64,000 nt of DNA, from the NCBI GenBank assembly GCA_026413225.1, contig CM048552.1, forward strand, positions 60,713,001 through 60,777,000. The letters run 5' to 3'. A program made the position numbers and the translations under genes. The DNA is from Otis tarda. Its lineage: Eukaryota; Chordata; Aves; Otidiformes; Otididae. The notes beneath the pieces were generated by a model that did no database searches, was not told the DNA's origin, and saw nothing but the letters and a program-made list of their open reading frames with translations. Shown here in pieces: positions 37,466 through 50,124 of the stretch. Each line of letters begins with the position of its first letter. Position 1 is the stretch's first letter.

Positions 37466-39973
37466 ACTGATTTAATTACACTGATAATGTCATGAGAAGC
37501 AGAAATCAATTATGCATTAAACCTACCTAAGAAATCGTTCTTTCATCCCATGTATTTTGTTTCAAGATCATTTACACTTGGGTGAAAAGGCCATTTTCTT
37601 CCTTCAGTGTCAATATTTTATACAGTAACTCACTTAACAGCCCAAGTGAAAAATTCAAGCGGGACTGTCAAAGAGGACCACAACGTGATACTCTGTGCAA
37701 GGCATGAAGGTGATGCCTTAAAGCTCCACCAATCCATCTGCTACGTATCAGGAGCTGTGTAATGCAGGGATCGTAAGCAGGATGCGCAGAGCTATCTGTT
37801 ACCTCCCTTTTGAAAACAAAGCCCTTCGATGCACTTACATCTCAGCCTCCCATGACTTCTTTAGAGGCTGCTGGAGGTGAAACCACAGATCTTGCATTGT
37901 CTATTTTCTAGCTCCCTCTACTTTTAATAAACACAAGACCTGGCTTGCCATTACTTTCTTGATATAAAAGATTTTTTCTATATTCCTATTAAAAGCAATA
38001 CTGCTTTTTATAAAATCAAAAGATGACACCGAGCTCCCTTTACCAGCTGACAAAAAACATTTCTTTTGTCTGTTTTGTTTTTGCACTAGTTAACTAAAAA
38101 TAAACAAATAAATGAAAGTGGAATTTTCAGAGGGATGAGTGTCTCCTCTCTATCTGCCTTCCCATCAGCTGACCACTCTTGTTCTCTCACTGTCTGGCTC
38201 CATCACTTTCTGACAAAGTCATGCCCATAAACCTGCACAGTAACTAATATAAAAATATTCTCATTTTTGTAATACAAAAGGTAGGAATGGGAGAGGGAGA
38301 CTGAGCAAAGCTGAAGACATCAGGTTGAGAAGGAGACTTCAGGGCTAGAGGAAGTGGGGAGGAGGAACGGCTAGAACAGAGCAGCAGGTCTTGGCAAGGA
38401 GACAACCTTACCCCCCTGCACACGGCTGCAAATTCAGCAACAGTGCGTTAACCCAAGCTTACATGAAACAAAGAAGATAAAAACAGCAGCAGAAAAAGCG
38501 GCGTAACCAAGCCCTACAAGGCAGTTTGGGAGCTGGACATGACTCAGCTGTGTGCCTCGCGCTCCACCACCACACCGTCACCACACAGCTTTCTATGGGG
38601 TAAAATTTACTCTCAAACATACACAACTGCTGATTTGTGTATACACATTGCCTTAGCTTTTAGTGTTACCCCAGAGCCCCTGACACCTCGCCAGAGGCCA
38701 AGAAACTGCACAGAAACAGAGGCGAAAGGATCTCTGCAGACTTCACATCCATGCATGAGGCAGAACGCAGAGCAGAGCACCTACACTCCTGATGGAAACT
38801 CAGATTAGCAGCAAACCATGCACAAATGGGAGCGTGTGTTGAGGGGGTGAGAGAAGCCTACGGATAGAGGACTTGCCCACTTAGCGACAGCGGGTCGATG
38901 CCTGGAAACTGCAGCGTGGAAGGATTTGTTTCCAGGCTGTAAATATGTGGCATTTAAATGTAAGAAAGTCCATACACAGGCTTTTGTAGGTCCAACGCTA
39001 TGGAAAAAAAAAAGAAGGGAAAAGCCTCTGCTGTGCCTACACAAACTGCTCAGAATAGTCATTCTTGGCCATTACTTTACTGAGTGATGTCAGTGGCACA
39101 ACAATCTCTTACAGAAAGAAAGCAGCACTTGTGCAAGTACCTAACATTGCATCTCACCTTCACCACAGGAAACCTCCATCCAATTTACATTAAGTAAGAC
39201 GTTACGCTTTGGAGAAGTACCAACGATTTTACCTTCTCCTTACCAGTTCAATGAAACATTTCTTTTCTCCTTCAGCTCAGCTTATTATGAATATTTAATG
39301 TATCAAAATGAACTGAAAGCTACCACTGTACATCTGCTCTTCAGCTCTCCATCCACCTATTGACATCAAGGCTTAGTTCCCAAAATATGACATTAACTAT
39401 ATTGCTGTGTAAATACCACTCCTTCAGCTACCATTTCATAAGTAAAACGTATGCATGGCAAAAGCCAAGCCTGACTTGAATAGATGAAACTGTCCTCTCC
39501 CAGCTAGAGATGTCTTTGTTACTTTGGCTCCTGATGTCAATTCCCCGCACCAGCTTGTACGTTCATCTTCTGTCCTCTAATTGAATTAATATTCACTTCC
39601 TCTTACTAATCCCCAGATGCTTGTCTGAAATGATCTAAGACACAGTCCACATTTACAGGGAGAAGAGAAAAGATTTATATTAGGGCATCAATTCGATAGC
39701 TCCAGAGGTTTGCTAATTTGCTGTGCCGCCAGGCAATCTGACTGTGGGAATACAGTGATTTTTTTACTGCTCTTCTAAAGCTTGGACATAATATTTTGCA
39801 TTTAGCCCTGTGCTGGAACCCTACTTAGAATACTGTTCAGATGTGATTTAAGATCGAAGAGAAAGGAACACTCCTTCCTGGATTTTTCCAGGCACCAGAA
39901 ATACATATAAATTTCAGTGCACTGTAAGATTGCCAGCTCTCTTTGGTTTGGCTATAGTTATTATGTCATCACC

Positions 39974-39986
39974 GGGGGGGGGGGGG
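39974..39986 (+). repeat. Poly-G tract (13 G)
   Basis: Thirteen consecutive G follow atcacc, and further G-runs (gggtgggggagg) lie within 25 bp. The region could form a G-quadruplex on the plus strand; assembly or sequencing length error is also common at such runs. Confidence 0.85.
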
Positions 39987-40083
39987 AAAGGCAGGGTGGG
40001 GGAGGAATTTCAGCATCAGACTTACAGTCTTCAGCATTTTCTAGTGCAATAGAATGTGTGGAACTGTGAAAAGGGAGATAAAA

Positions 40084-40125
40084 CAATTATAGCTTTGCAA
40101 CCTTTTATAGGTTGCAATTATAGCT
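40084..40125. repeat. Hairpin flanked by an 11-bp direct repeat
   Basis: CAATTATAGCT occurs at 40084 and 40115. Between and partly overlapping the copies, TTGCAACC (40095-40102) pairs with GGTTGCAA (40110-40117) around a 7-nt loop, ttttata. A direct repeat combined with an inverted repeat in 42 bp could come from a templated duplication event. Confidence 0.7.
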
Positions 40126-43100
40126 CCCTTCTGATCATTTGAATCAGATCTTTTATTAACTAAAAGTTTGGCCTCTTTAGAGCTTAGGAGTTTTGCCACC
40201 AGTTTTCAAGAGATCAAGTTTTATTTTTCTCCCAAAGTTATGAATGGAGAGAAACATCTACACTGACAGCATGCTGGAAATCCTAGAATACAAAGACGCT
40301 GTCCCCCTCCAATGCAGCCACACAATAGTCTCAGTGAAGAAAATATTTTTTTTTATTCTGGCCCCCACATTTTGCCATTGCCTTTTACAAATGTAGGAAT
40401 GGTTCAAACATAAGACCCCATCCACACTAGGATATACAATGGCTACAGGTTGGTTAGGCAACAAAGATGTAGTTGAGTGGCGCTGATATGATAGCTACTG
40501 TGTTATTTTTATAGAGGAAAAAGGGATACACACAATACAAACGCTGCTTTTGCTGTGTTCAAATGTTGCATAGATAATACCTTGTAAAAACACTTTTTTC
40601 CCCTTTCTTGCCACACTTCTTCCACATGAGTAAGAAGCAAGGTCTGAAAACTAGTGAATAAAAGCAGCTTAAGTGAGGCTGAGTCAGGTAATGATCACTG
40701 AAACAATCCATCTTCCAAGTCTTAGGATTAAACAAGCAGACATAAGAACAACTCCAACAATTAGGGTGTTTCTCCGTGCTTGGGGCAGGCGTTCTCTGCT
40801 TGCAGGGATTCAGCTCCTGGTTCTCCGGCTCTGGAAGAGCGTCCTGACCACCGGCAGCGGCAGCCCCTCCAGTTCATACTTCAGCTTCAGTGACCTGTTA
40901 ATTACTGCCATCACGAGGGTCTGAGGGTATCAGTCAAACAAGACCGACAGAGTAAGGCACAATTTTCTCCTTGCTTTACCAGACCAACAGACGAGCACAC
41001 AAGATTTTCAAACCACCACGGCTCTTACTCTATTATTGTTTCAGATCATCGCGACAAGAGACATAATGAAGAGCCGGTTAGTCTGAAAGCTTACTCAATT
41101 CTTCTATTTAGTTAGAGAACGCAAGACAGGATCCACAGGAGAGACTGACTGCACTGTCACCCGCGTACATGCTTTGAGTACCCTGCTGCAAAATGTGGGA
41201 TGCACAGTCAAATTGCCTCAACTCCATCGTTACCCCCCCCAACCTGTGAGATTTAACCTCAAGTCAACCCAAGTGTTTCCCAGCTACTGCTACTGAAAAA
41301 ATTCAGCCCAAATTCTCAGCTAGTTTCAGTCATCCTCAAGCTGCATATTTTCCAGCTGATATTTTTGCTCAGCCCTGTCCGTAACCAGGCGGGGTAGCAC
41401 CACGGGAGGGGAAGTGTGCTTCTCCAGCGCCTAAGCAAGCAGTACGGATTAGACCGCAGCACCCAGCTTGACCCACTTCAGACCTCTCCACAAACTTCAG
41501 CAAAGAGAAAACTTACTTGGAAAGCATCTTAAACAATCTGTGCTTGATTTAACGATTTACACACTTTTGTACAAGAACTCTACAGGCTGCCTCTCTGCAG
41601 TACCATGAATTTTCTTAGCACTCTTGTGCCAAAAGGCATGCGGGCTTCTGCAGTCACATCTTTCAAGGGGCAGCATTTTAATCTCACTTTGTCTGTGGTA
41701 TTTAAAGAGAAGCAATCCTGAATCTGCACAAACAGAGAAGCAGATTATTGCACTTTTACTGAAGAAAGCTTTGGTAAGGTGCAGCTGCGCACATTACTAA
41801 AGTTAATTTATATTGCAGAAAGCTTAAAAGGGAATTAAGAATACATCTCAGTATTCCATACAGTATCAATTAATATTACAGGTCAGTTTGTAGGATTTGA
41901 GCTGCTACATCAGATACAATAAGTCTGTAAAAATGGGACTTGGGGAATCTAATCCCTTGAAAATAATTGCAAATTTAACAATTCCTTCTGCCTCTCCTCA
42001 ATTTTAAAGTTAGACAGTAAATGAGAATTAAAAGTACCAGTAGATAGGTTTTATGTCTGTATTCTCTCATTTTCATAATTACAGTCCCCCAAGGAGAGAG
42101 GGGTTGCAGCTGGGCTCTCTGGATTTAAAGAGAGCATCTGGCCCTGCTGCAAGTGTGCTACGATTCTGCTGCATAAGAAACCTGTTTGATAATAAAAAAT
42201 ACAGGGGAAAAAAAGGCAGAACTCTAAACAAACACAGCTGCTACCCTTCACACAATGGAGAAAGCTGCTCAAAAACTACTTGCACCAGAAATAAGCAAGA
42301 GGGGCTACAGTTTGCAAGGTCTAGGCTGAGCATATTGGGATACAGCTACTGAGCCAGCTATGCCAGAGCGCTTGTTAAAGCGCAGACAGAAAGGATGCAC
42401 TCTGCCTCTGCAGGAGCCAGTGGCAGAAATCTCTCCTCATTACACCTATTTGCAAGCACTGATATTTTCCCACTGCCCTTTACTTCCTAATCCTCTAAAT
42501 TGCCACATCGTCCTGCATTTTGAGGTATGAATATCCAAGTTTTCTGGCACATAACTTTCAAGTGGGAAGGGAAAAAAAAAAAAGGAACTCAATGCAGAGA
42601 AAGAGGCAGGTGCCCCGTTTGAACGTTACGCAGTTCAGAGCAAGCATTTGACTGAATCAACACGGTTCAGGTCACCAGAGGCCCAATTTGGAGACAATTA
42701 AACACAAAAAGCCCTGTTGATGCCGAATGGCACTGGGTCAGAGCGCTGGAGCCCAGATCTTCCCTCCAGCCAGCTGCCCAAGTGTGTGTCTAACAGGGAG
42801 CCCACACACTGCATACAGATACCCAGTTCTGAAAGCTGTGTTATCCTCTTTCCCCTCCAACACACACAATCCTTTCACTTTTGGCCATGTCTCCCTGTAT
42901 TATTAAATCTTGCTTCTCATACTTTCATGCCTCCAGAAAGTCTTTATATTAAAACTCAAATGCTCTCAAAATAATAAAATATGAGTCAAGGACTGGAGAA
43001 ATTAAAAAGAGGCGTCTCTGCTGCTTCTTTTTCTGTCAGGGAAATCTGAGCTGTTTTGAGTCACGACTCTTTTTTTCATTTCATGCAGGTAACAAGTCTT

Positions 43101-44167
43101 TTATTAAACACAGGTGCCCAAAAAAATCATCCCAATGCACTGCAGTAACTTGAATGAGCATGTCCCAGGGATAAATCTGGCCTTGAGTGCTGGTAGTTAC
43201 TGTACATACTTGTCTGATTAATTCCTCCTGACTTACAAAGGCATGCATCATGTCACAATGGATGATCTATTGAAGCACACCATACCTGAAGCTCTCCCCT
43301 CCCCAGGTCATTTCCCCAGCATCTAAAACAGGCTCTTATCCTTTGTAATCAGTAATTAATAACAAAGCATTCTCACTAGTGCAATTTTTCTGCTAAGGTT
43401 AATGCAATATTTCATCCCAGGCCAGCTGCTGGTTTATGAGTTCCAAGAATGACAGTAAGTAATGTCTTTGCATACGAAGTCATCCATGGAGTAAATCAAT
43501 TAGCTCCTCTTTCATCAGGAGGCATTTTGCTGTGGCAAGGGAGGCTAACTAGATATAAAGTTGCTGTTTACCAGCAGGAGTATGTACCCAAAGTTTGGCA
43601 TTGTACATTGACTTTTCTTCCCTATGTCTCCATTTTACACCTTTTCAGTTAAGGAGTTTTTAATCTATGATCAATCAAATACTGTGGCTTTGAGCTGCAC
43701 TTACCATGCTGATCAGCATCAATCACATAACATATGTTTTCAGTAGTGGTAAAACTTTTGGGCCACTTCGTGCCCTTAAGAAGGGCACACACGTATTTAT
43801 GACTATCATCTCAGTTGCAAAGCATCGATAAATTCTAGCATATTGTTCCTTAGATAAGCTGTACTGTTTCTCATACTCCAGAGTTCACATCAGGATACCT
43901 GCATTGCTGTCCCTGGGAGGAAATCTGGCACCCAGAATATGTATATTTGAAAAAGGGAGAAAAAGTAGTGTATAGCACTGGTATATGGTGCTGGTGTAAT
44001 CTTCTTGTCTTACTGAAATTGGCAAGGAACTTTGGAGACCTATGTTTTTTCCCTCCTTTTCACTGATATACTAATTGTCTGGCATCTCAGGCTCTTCTTG
44101 CATGATGTAGCTGACATGTTTGGCTCAGGAAGCTCATGGCCCACAGGTTGTTGTGTGCTGGCAGAGT

Positions 44168-44286
44168 ATCATGAGTTGTTTATCCTTCCTGCAGTCTGTC
44201 CTGGTCACCTGCTGCTGGAGACAAAACATCAGGAGAACTGGACCTTTCAGCCTACTCAAATGGTCTGCCCTTTGGTTCTTGTCTAA
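44168..44286 (+). repeat. Decayed L3/CR1-like LINE 3' tail, forward
   Basis: The text ttgtttatccttcctgcagt, gtcctggtcacctgctgctg, gagacaaaacatcaggagaa, ctggacctttcagcctactc and aaatggtctgccctttggtt followed by cttgtc resembles the amniote L3/CR1-type tail, forward strand. The consensus reads CTGTTCATTCCCTCTGAAGC, then GGCACTGGCCACTGTCGGAAGACAGGATACTGG, then ACTAGATGGACCTTTGGTCTGACCCAGTATGGC and TTCTTATGTTC. The block order is kept, though many positions differ and there are small gaps. Sequence upstream (from about 44000) may belong to the same element but could not be aligned by eye. Confidence 0.5.
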
Positions 44287-46306
44287 GAACAAGAAGCTGT
44301 GGCACACAGAAACAAACTACACAGTGCTCAGTGCCTCAGGATCACCAAGGGCAGAAACACTAGGTATTAAGCATTTGAACCTTTGATTCAAAGTGCTGTG
44401 GATGATGCATACATAGAGCTTGGACCATGAAGATCACTACAAACCTCTGTCCAGGAACTGGTACAGTTGCCCACAGAGCCATCCTAGTGAGTTGATATCA
44501 AATGAAGATAGAAAGTTACCAATCCAGATGAAAGCTGAGTGTAGTGGGCTGAACTAGGTTGATGTTTGCTGATGCTATTCAGGCAGCCTGAGCCACGGAT
44601 AGTCATGCAGCAGCTCTAAAAAAAGGAGCATTTGAAGCCTGGAGTGACTGAGGATGAATAAACACTGTCTGCAAGGCAACAGCTCACTTTCTTCCTTTCA
44701 CTTCATGGGAAGAAGAAAAAAAACAGAAGCAATAAAAGAAATGGGCCTTTTTGGAATGACTGCTCCAAAACAGTCCAATACAACTTCGTAACACAAAGGT
44801 AACGTGAGGTCCACAGATCTGACTCACCAGGTTCAGCAAATCACCAGACACCCTGGCTCCAGCAACACCAAAAGCAGCCACCTAGAAATACATCTCCTCA
44901 ACAAAAAGAAATGTGTTTGAAAAGGCAAGTAAAAAAAGGCAAACAGCGTGACCTTTAGTGAAACAGTCATGTGGACTCATGAGTGAAAGTCAGGCAACGT
45001 CAAACTAGAAACTGAGACAAACTCATCCTTGGATTTGGATCCTAATGGATACAGGGCTGGATCTCTGCTGTGTTCTTCTCAGCAGTGTAGACAGTTAGAT
45101 CAAACCATGATGCAGCCTGTATTTAATGAGAATTAAATGTTAATCTTGACAACTAGAAGACAAGTTCTAACTTTAAAGACGCAATTATTTCCCACTGCTT
45201 TAAGATTTGGTCTATTTTGGTTTGCAAATTCTCGTAATTCAGTAGCACATACAAAGCACCAAACAGATCAATGTTAACCACTGAAGTGTGCAAGCCTCAA
45301 GTGTGATGCCGCCAAATTCTGAACTTCTGGTGACTCCAGCTCATGGGCTGATCCACAATTATCTTATTTTTGGAGCAGTGGGGTTGTACACAGACATGCA
45401 AATTACAAGACACAGTTGTATACATGGTCTTCTAAGAAATATTTGTTTAGCCATACTCTTAAATTCCTGGGGTTTTGTATACAGAAGAAAAACTCCATAA
45501 GATAAGTGCAGGCTTATGTCACGTTCCTGCAAGGCTCTTCATCTGTGTTCAGTTACACCTAGATTTTCTCTTTCGCTATCTGCTGTATGTTGAATCCTCT
45601 TTCTCCTTCTATTTACATCTATGTGTGAAGGAAAACAGTCCTGCTTAACACAGATCCAAATTGGCTTTTCAATAAACTCATTAAAGAAATGGTCCATTTC
45701 AGCCCTCAAAATTTGCCGCAGGTACCGCTGCACCTTATTACTAAACCTCCACCTGAAAATGAAAGGGGGAAAAAAAAAAAAGATAATAGGGTCTCAAAGA
45801 CACACTGCACACTGCCAGCCACGTATGCGGAGACCACAGCCTGGAAATCCACTTACTCGGTGTAAATCCAGTTCAGTTATATTGACTTTTCTTTCCCTCG
45901 CAGTATATTAGTGCTCATGAAAAATCTTGTAGCGAAAGCCCTAGAGGAGAAATCTTTTGTCCACAGACAAATGCACTTCCCACATTCTGCTCTATTACAA
46001 CAGGCAAAAGAGCAAAAGCGTTGTTCCTACTTTTACAACAATCACAAGGCCAGACACTCAGCTAAGACATAAATAACACACAGGCTTTGTCACGGACTCT
46101 TTCTCCAGCCCTAATTCAGTGCTATCTCCACCCATTTATCCTCTCCTTCTCCATCAAATGTATGAACAATTATGATCAGTCTACTGAAAATCTGACTGCA
46201 ATTTTAACAATCAGTTCCTATAAGCCACCAACCACCCTTCCAGTCACCTCCAAATCATTGCTACATTTGAATTTACTCAAGTTAAATCTTCCTTTCCGTT
46301 TTGGGG

Positions 46307-46363
46307 TTTTCTTCTTTTTCTGTTTTCTTTTTTCTTTTCTTTCTTCCTTTCCCTTTTCTTTCC
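46307..46363 (+). repeat. Pyrimidine-rich tract ending in CACAG
   Basis: About 57 bases are almost all T and C and end ttctttccacag. This is the form of a vertebrate polypyrimidine tract and 3' splice site. The following sequence, tcgtttaccaagccaagaaa, opens about 50 codons in one frame but matches no known exon. It is listed as a low-complexity tract; the splice-site reading is inference. Confidence 0.7.
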
Positions 46364-46507
46364 ACAGTCGTTTACCAAGCCAAGAAAGATTCAAGAGACA
46401 AATGATGGCATCTGCAAACAACTCAAACAACTCCATAGAAGGAAACAAAACAGCCCAGGATCAGAAAGGCTGTTATATGTCAACATAGTAAATATCCATG
46501 CTCACAT

Positions 46508-46541
46508 TCTCAGCTGGTGTAAATCAACCTGTCTCCATCTG
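46508..46541. repeat. Possible amniote interspersed-repeat fragment
   Basis: The string ttctcagctggtgtaaatca with acctgtctccatc matches the recurring amniote motif TCAGCTGGTGTAAATCAGCATAGCTCCATTGACTTC over about 30 bases. It is too short for certainty. A similar phrase, ggtgtaaatccagttcagtt, lies near 45859. Confidence 0.35.
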
Positions 46542-47789
46542 GTTTTATGAGGGCAGTGCAACCTGATGCTGACAACATAGTAGAAAAAAACTTAATCATG
46601 TTAAACTACAACATTTTAAATAAAAGAGAGTGGCACCTATTTCAGTCGATGAACAAACTCTCATCTCCCCTGATAGGGAATAGCCAGGAGCATGCTCCAC
46701 GTGAGGACATATGGGCCCTTAATATCATCTCAAAGCAGGAAGCCCCATACAGCCCTCTCCATTTCCCACCTCTCTCAGAGGTCCTGGAGACATTCCTAGG
46801 AATAGCAGAAGCAGGAGTCATGGTTGCACATTGCTGCCTACGCAAGGAAACGAAGCACGTGAAATGTACAGTGCACTCTATAGCAGAGGATGGTGAGCCA
46901 CAGTTGGGTTCTCCCATTATACTGTATCATGTAAAAAAAAAAAAAATGCACATGGACACATTAAATATTTAAAGTTTCCTACCCTTAAAAAAAATCACAA
47001 CTGCATCTAGCTTCTAGTAATCCAAAGCCATAGCTGCAGGGCATCTTTCAGCAGCCTAAGTCTGGTGTTTGAATTATGTAAATTCCTTTGAACTACAAGG
47101 AGAACTACAAATATCTGCTCTATCAGCTCCACTGTTCCTCTGAGGCAGATAAACCGAGTGCCAAAGAGTTTCTGTGATGGCACACACAGCCATCGGCATC
47201 CAAGAGAAAAACACAGGTTCACCACATCAGGAGTCCAATAGGTTCTGATGGTCAAGGGTTAAAAGACCTAACCAGTGTTTTCATTATCTAGATCAGCAAG
47301 ACAGAGATTTTGGCCAAAATTGTCTTCTCACATATTTCTTATACATCAACTTCTTAGCTGACTTTACAAATGGCTAATCGTGACTGCTTCAGCAAGGAAA
47401 GATTAGGGGTCTGATCTCCATCCCCCCCACCCTCACAAGCACTGGTGAACTCTTGAGGAACAGGCACCAGAATACAGACTGGTCTTTAATCTGCCACCTT
47501 AAGAAAGGTGGGCAAAAATGGAAAAAGAAAGATGAATCAAGTATTTGAAGAAACATTCTAGGGGTCATGTCCCATCTGTTGTCTTCTATGGCAGCCTCTA
47601 CTCACTATCTTTTCTTGTTACTGTTGTCCCAAAATGCATGCACTTGCTTGCCTGACATTGCCAGTCCCTCTAGGGCTGAGTGCAGCATGCAAAGCCCCAA
47701 CCAAAAAGCAAAGAAATACAAACTAAGACCAAAGAAAGAAACAAAAAATAAAAGCTTGATAAGAATGGATGTCAATGAGCTGACGGAAA

Positions 47790-47850
47790 CACTTAAATTT
47801 TTTTTTTAAGTTAAAAAATTTTTAAAAATTTAAAATTGAAAAAAATGTTT
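47790..47850. repeat. A/T-only low-complexity segment
   Basis: About 60 bases are almost entirely A and T, and include the inverted arms ACTTAAA and TTTAAGT around a T-run. This may be a replication-slippage product. Confidence 0.75.
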
Positions 47851-48610
47851 AAAATGCCATCTGCTTAGTTCAGCTGCAAGAACTGCTGCGCTTCCTCAAA
47901 AATCGACTTTTCCAGCTGGCTCATACGCAAGCCCAGAAAGGGATGTTAATGGTTTTATTGGTCAGGGCATGCAGAAAGGAAGAAACAGCAGTGAAGGAGC
48001 TGCCACCTGCGTCCCCTGCTTCAGGAAGCTTAGGAAATCTTTTTAGTTGACCAAGCTTGTAAGGGCTCTGGGATTACGGCCCTTCAATAGATGGGGGTGT
48101 TTCTTATGGGGTGGCCTTTAAGGACTTAAAGGGCAAGGAGGTTTTGACGGACACACAGTAGACCCCAGAGAGAATAATTAGTCAGCCAGTCTCTTTTCCC
48201 TTACCTGCCCCTTTTTGAGCATCTGCAAAGAGTTTTAAATTCAACCTGCAAATGCTAATACTTATCCTTTGTAGCACTGGATTGTTCCTCTTCAGGGGTT
48301 TTACATGCACTTTCTATTTATGCAATGCTAACTCCCATAATGGTCAATAAAGGCCAGTGTATTAGTATGATAAACTCATGTTCCCAGCCATGCACAGAAT
48401 TCAAATTGAATTAGAAAGTCAGCCTATGTTCATAAAAACAATACTATCGAGCAAATGGAGCTTTACCGCACTGCATAACAGGCATCACACATCTTTGGGT
48501 TGTTGTCAATTCTTCATATAAATACTTTAAATCCCTTAGACTTCATTTTGCACACTATATAGTGAGTCTCTTCATAATCAAATAGTATTTAAAACATTTA
48601 CTGCCTTGTT

Positions 48611-48630
48611 AAATCTAACAAGTTAGATTT
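48611..48630. repeat. Near-palindrome (9-bp arms, 2-nt spacer)
   Basis: AAATCTAAC and GTTAGATTT are exact reverse complements separated by aa. It is an AT-rich dyad in otherwise unremarkable DNA. Confidence 0.65.
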
Positions 48631-49747
48631 ATTGGGATAGTCACTTTCCTTAATAGCCAATTTAGTAAAACTCAGTGTATTCATTGATGGATAAATATAT
48701 AATAGGCGGTTGTTAAACTTTAATAAATACATTTAATAGTCAGCTGGCATTTTCTCTCAATGGCAGCACTTCCTCTCAGCTGCCAACAGGAAATGCTGCT
48801 CCTGAATGTGCCAATTCAGCCCACATGTAGGGAATAAACGGACCTAGAGAAGCAAACTGGAGCACGCATTTCAGGTAGCTTTCCTGCGCTGCTTGTCATG
48901 AGAACTCTAGCTGAGCTTATCCTAAGCTCCCACCAAGACTGTCAGGTGTCAAACAGCAGAAAGTATAAGGAAGAGTATGAGCTACTATGTTTGCCTGGAC
49001 TCCTACAGGCAATGAACTGGGACAGGAAGGGTAGTTGGCTACCTGAAAACCGTATAAATTATATTCCTTTATTATTATTGCCATTTAGAGCCTTACCGCA
49101 CTCCCTGTTTCATGTACATCATGTCACATTCTCTCACCCTACCCTGCCACTCTGCGTGTTATCGACAGATTAAATCACAATGCCTCAGCTTCTAGTTAGG
49201 AGATCTAAAAGGTACTCTTTTAAAGCTTTTAGGGACCCAAAAAAAAATATTTTAGAGGAGCGTGCATCATTAGACAACAAAAAAACCTTTAGAAATCTGG
49301 CCCTTAGCTCAAACTGTAGGCCTTTATGGCTCAACTCTGCAGGTCCAGGTCCAAGCTGAAGACAGCTACTGCATATAAATGAAAAAAAAAACCAGATCAA
49401 AATATCTTCAAGAGAGACTGTATTTGTACGCTGGGCTGGGAAGTCTGATCATAGCCACAAGATGCTCACCTGGGTGGGATTATACAGTTCCTGGAGTGGG
49501 CTTCTGGATCCTTTCCGGCAGCAAATGTCCATCCCAAACGGATTTCTACGCATTACTGCAAGGGGAAATTGAAATTAATACAGGTTAGAAACATTGGTTA
49601 GCAGTAACCTATTGCAACATCCAGAGCAAGAAGAGATTTTCTGACAGATCACGGGATTCTAGAGATGGTGTTGTGTCTTAATTCCTAATTTTACTTTCCC
49701 TAGAAATTGTCCAAGAGGTAAATCCTTCCTGTATTGTAGAAGTTACT

Positions 49748-49764
49748 GGGGGGGGGGGGGGGGG
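49748..49764 (+). repeat. Poly-G tract (17 G)
   Basis: Seventeen consecutive G, the longest G run in the window, follow agttact. The true length may vary between individuals or be an assembly estimate. Confidence 0.85.
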
Positions 49765-50050
49765 TTGGAATGGAAAAGCTTTCTGGTTCCCCTCTTCTAA
49801 AAGCTTCTCAACAACTTCCAGCTTGGGTGCCCAAAAATTCAAGTATAGGGACCAAAGCAACACAATTTTCAGTAGCGGTAGGTGCCAGCTTCTCTAATCA
49901 CCATAGAGGAACTGGATGGATTCCTATAATCAGCATCTCTGAAAGGCAATGTTTGAGCCTCTCTCAGACTAAATACAGAAGTACACAGGATCTTAATAGT
50001 AAAACATTTGATTTTGAAGCTTTTTGGCCTATGACTTTGGTTTTTCCTAG

Positions 50051-50124
50051 AACAGACACTCAGCAGTACATGACACACTGAGTGTCACTCAGTGCGAACA
50101 GACACTCAGCAGTACATGACGCAC
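50051..50124 (+). repeat. Partial tandem duplication, 46-bp period
   Basis: The text aacagacactcagcagtaca followed by tgacacac at 50051 recurs at 50097 as the same 28 bases with one mismatch (tgacgcac). Between the copies, gagtgtcactcagtgcg contains the inverted phrase ACTGAGTGTC/CACTCAGT relative to the cactcag of the repeat. One mismatch in 28 bp suggests a fairly recent local duplication. Confidence 0.85.

Larger units (their letters stand above)
37466..44167. other. Long non-coding stretch, no gene seen
   Basis: No gene was recognised. Small features are a poly-G run (39974-39986) and a hairpin with direct repeats (40084-40125). Open frames are 99 codons or fewer. The text near 41305-41330 (gcccaaattctcagctagtt) weakly recalls another amniote repeat motif and was not called. 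Confidence 0.45.
44287..49747. other. Non-coding stretch, no gene seen
   Basis: No gene was recognised. Contents include low-complexity tracts (45770-45781 poly-A; 46307-46363 pyrimidine-rich; 47699-47757 A-rich; 47790-47850 A/T-only), a short repeat-like motif at 46508-46541, and a 9-bp inverted repeat at 48611-48630. The longest open frames are 141 codons (46547-46972) and 133 codons (46087-46488); neither resembles a known protein. Confidence 0.45.

Noticed and set aside
41300..41345. Phrase gcccaaattctcagctagtt resembling an amniote repeat motif
   Set aside because: Similarity breaks off after about 20 bases.
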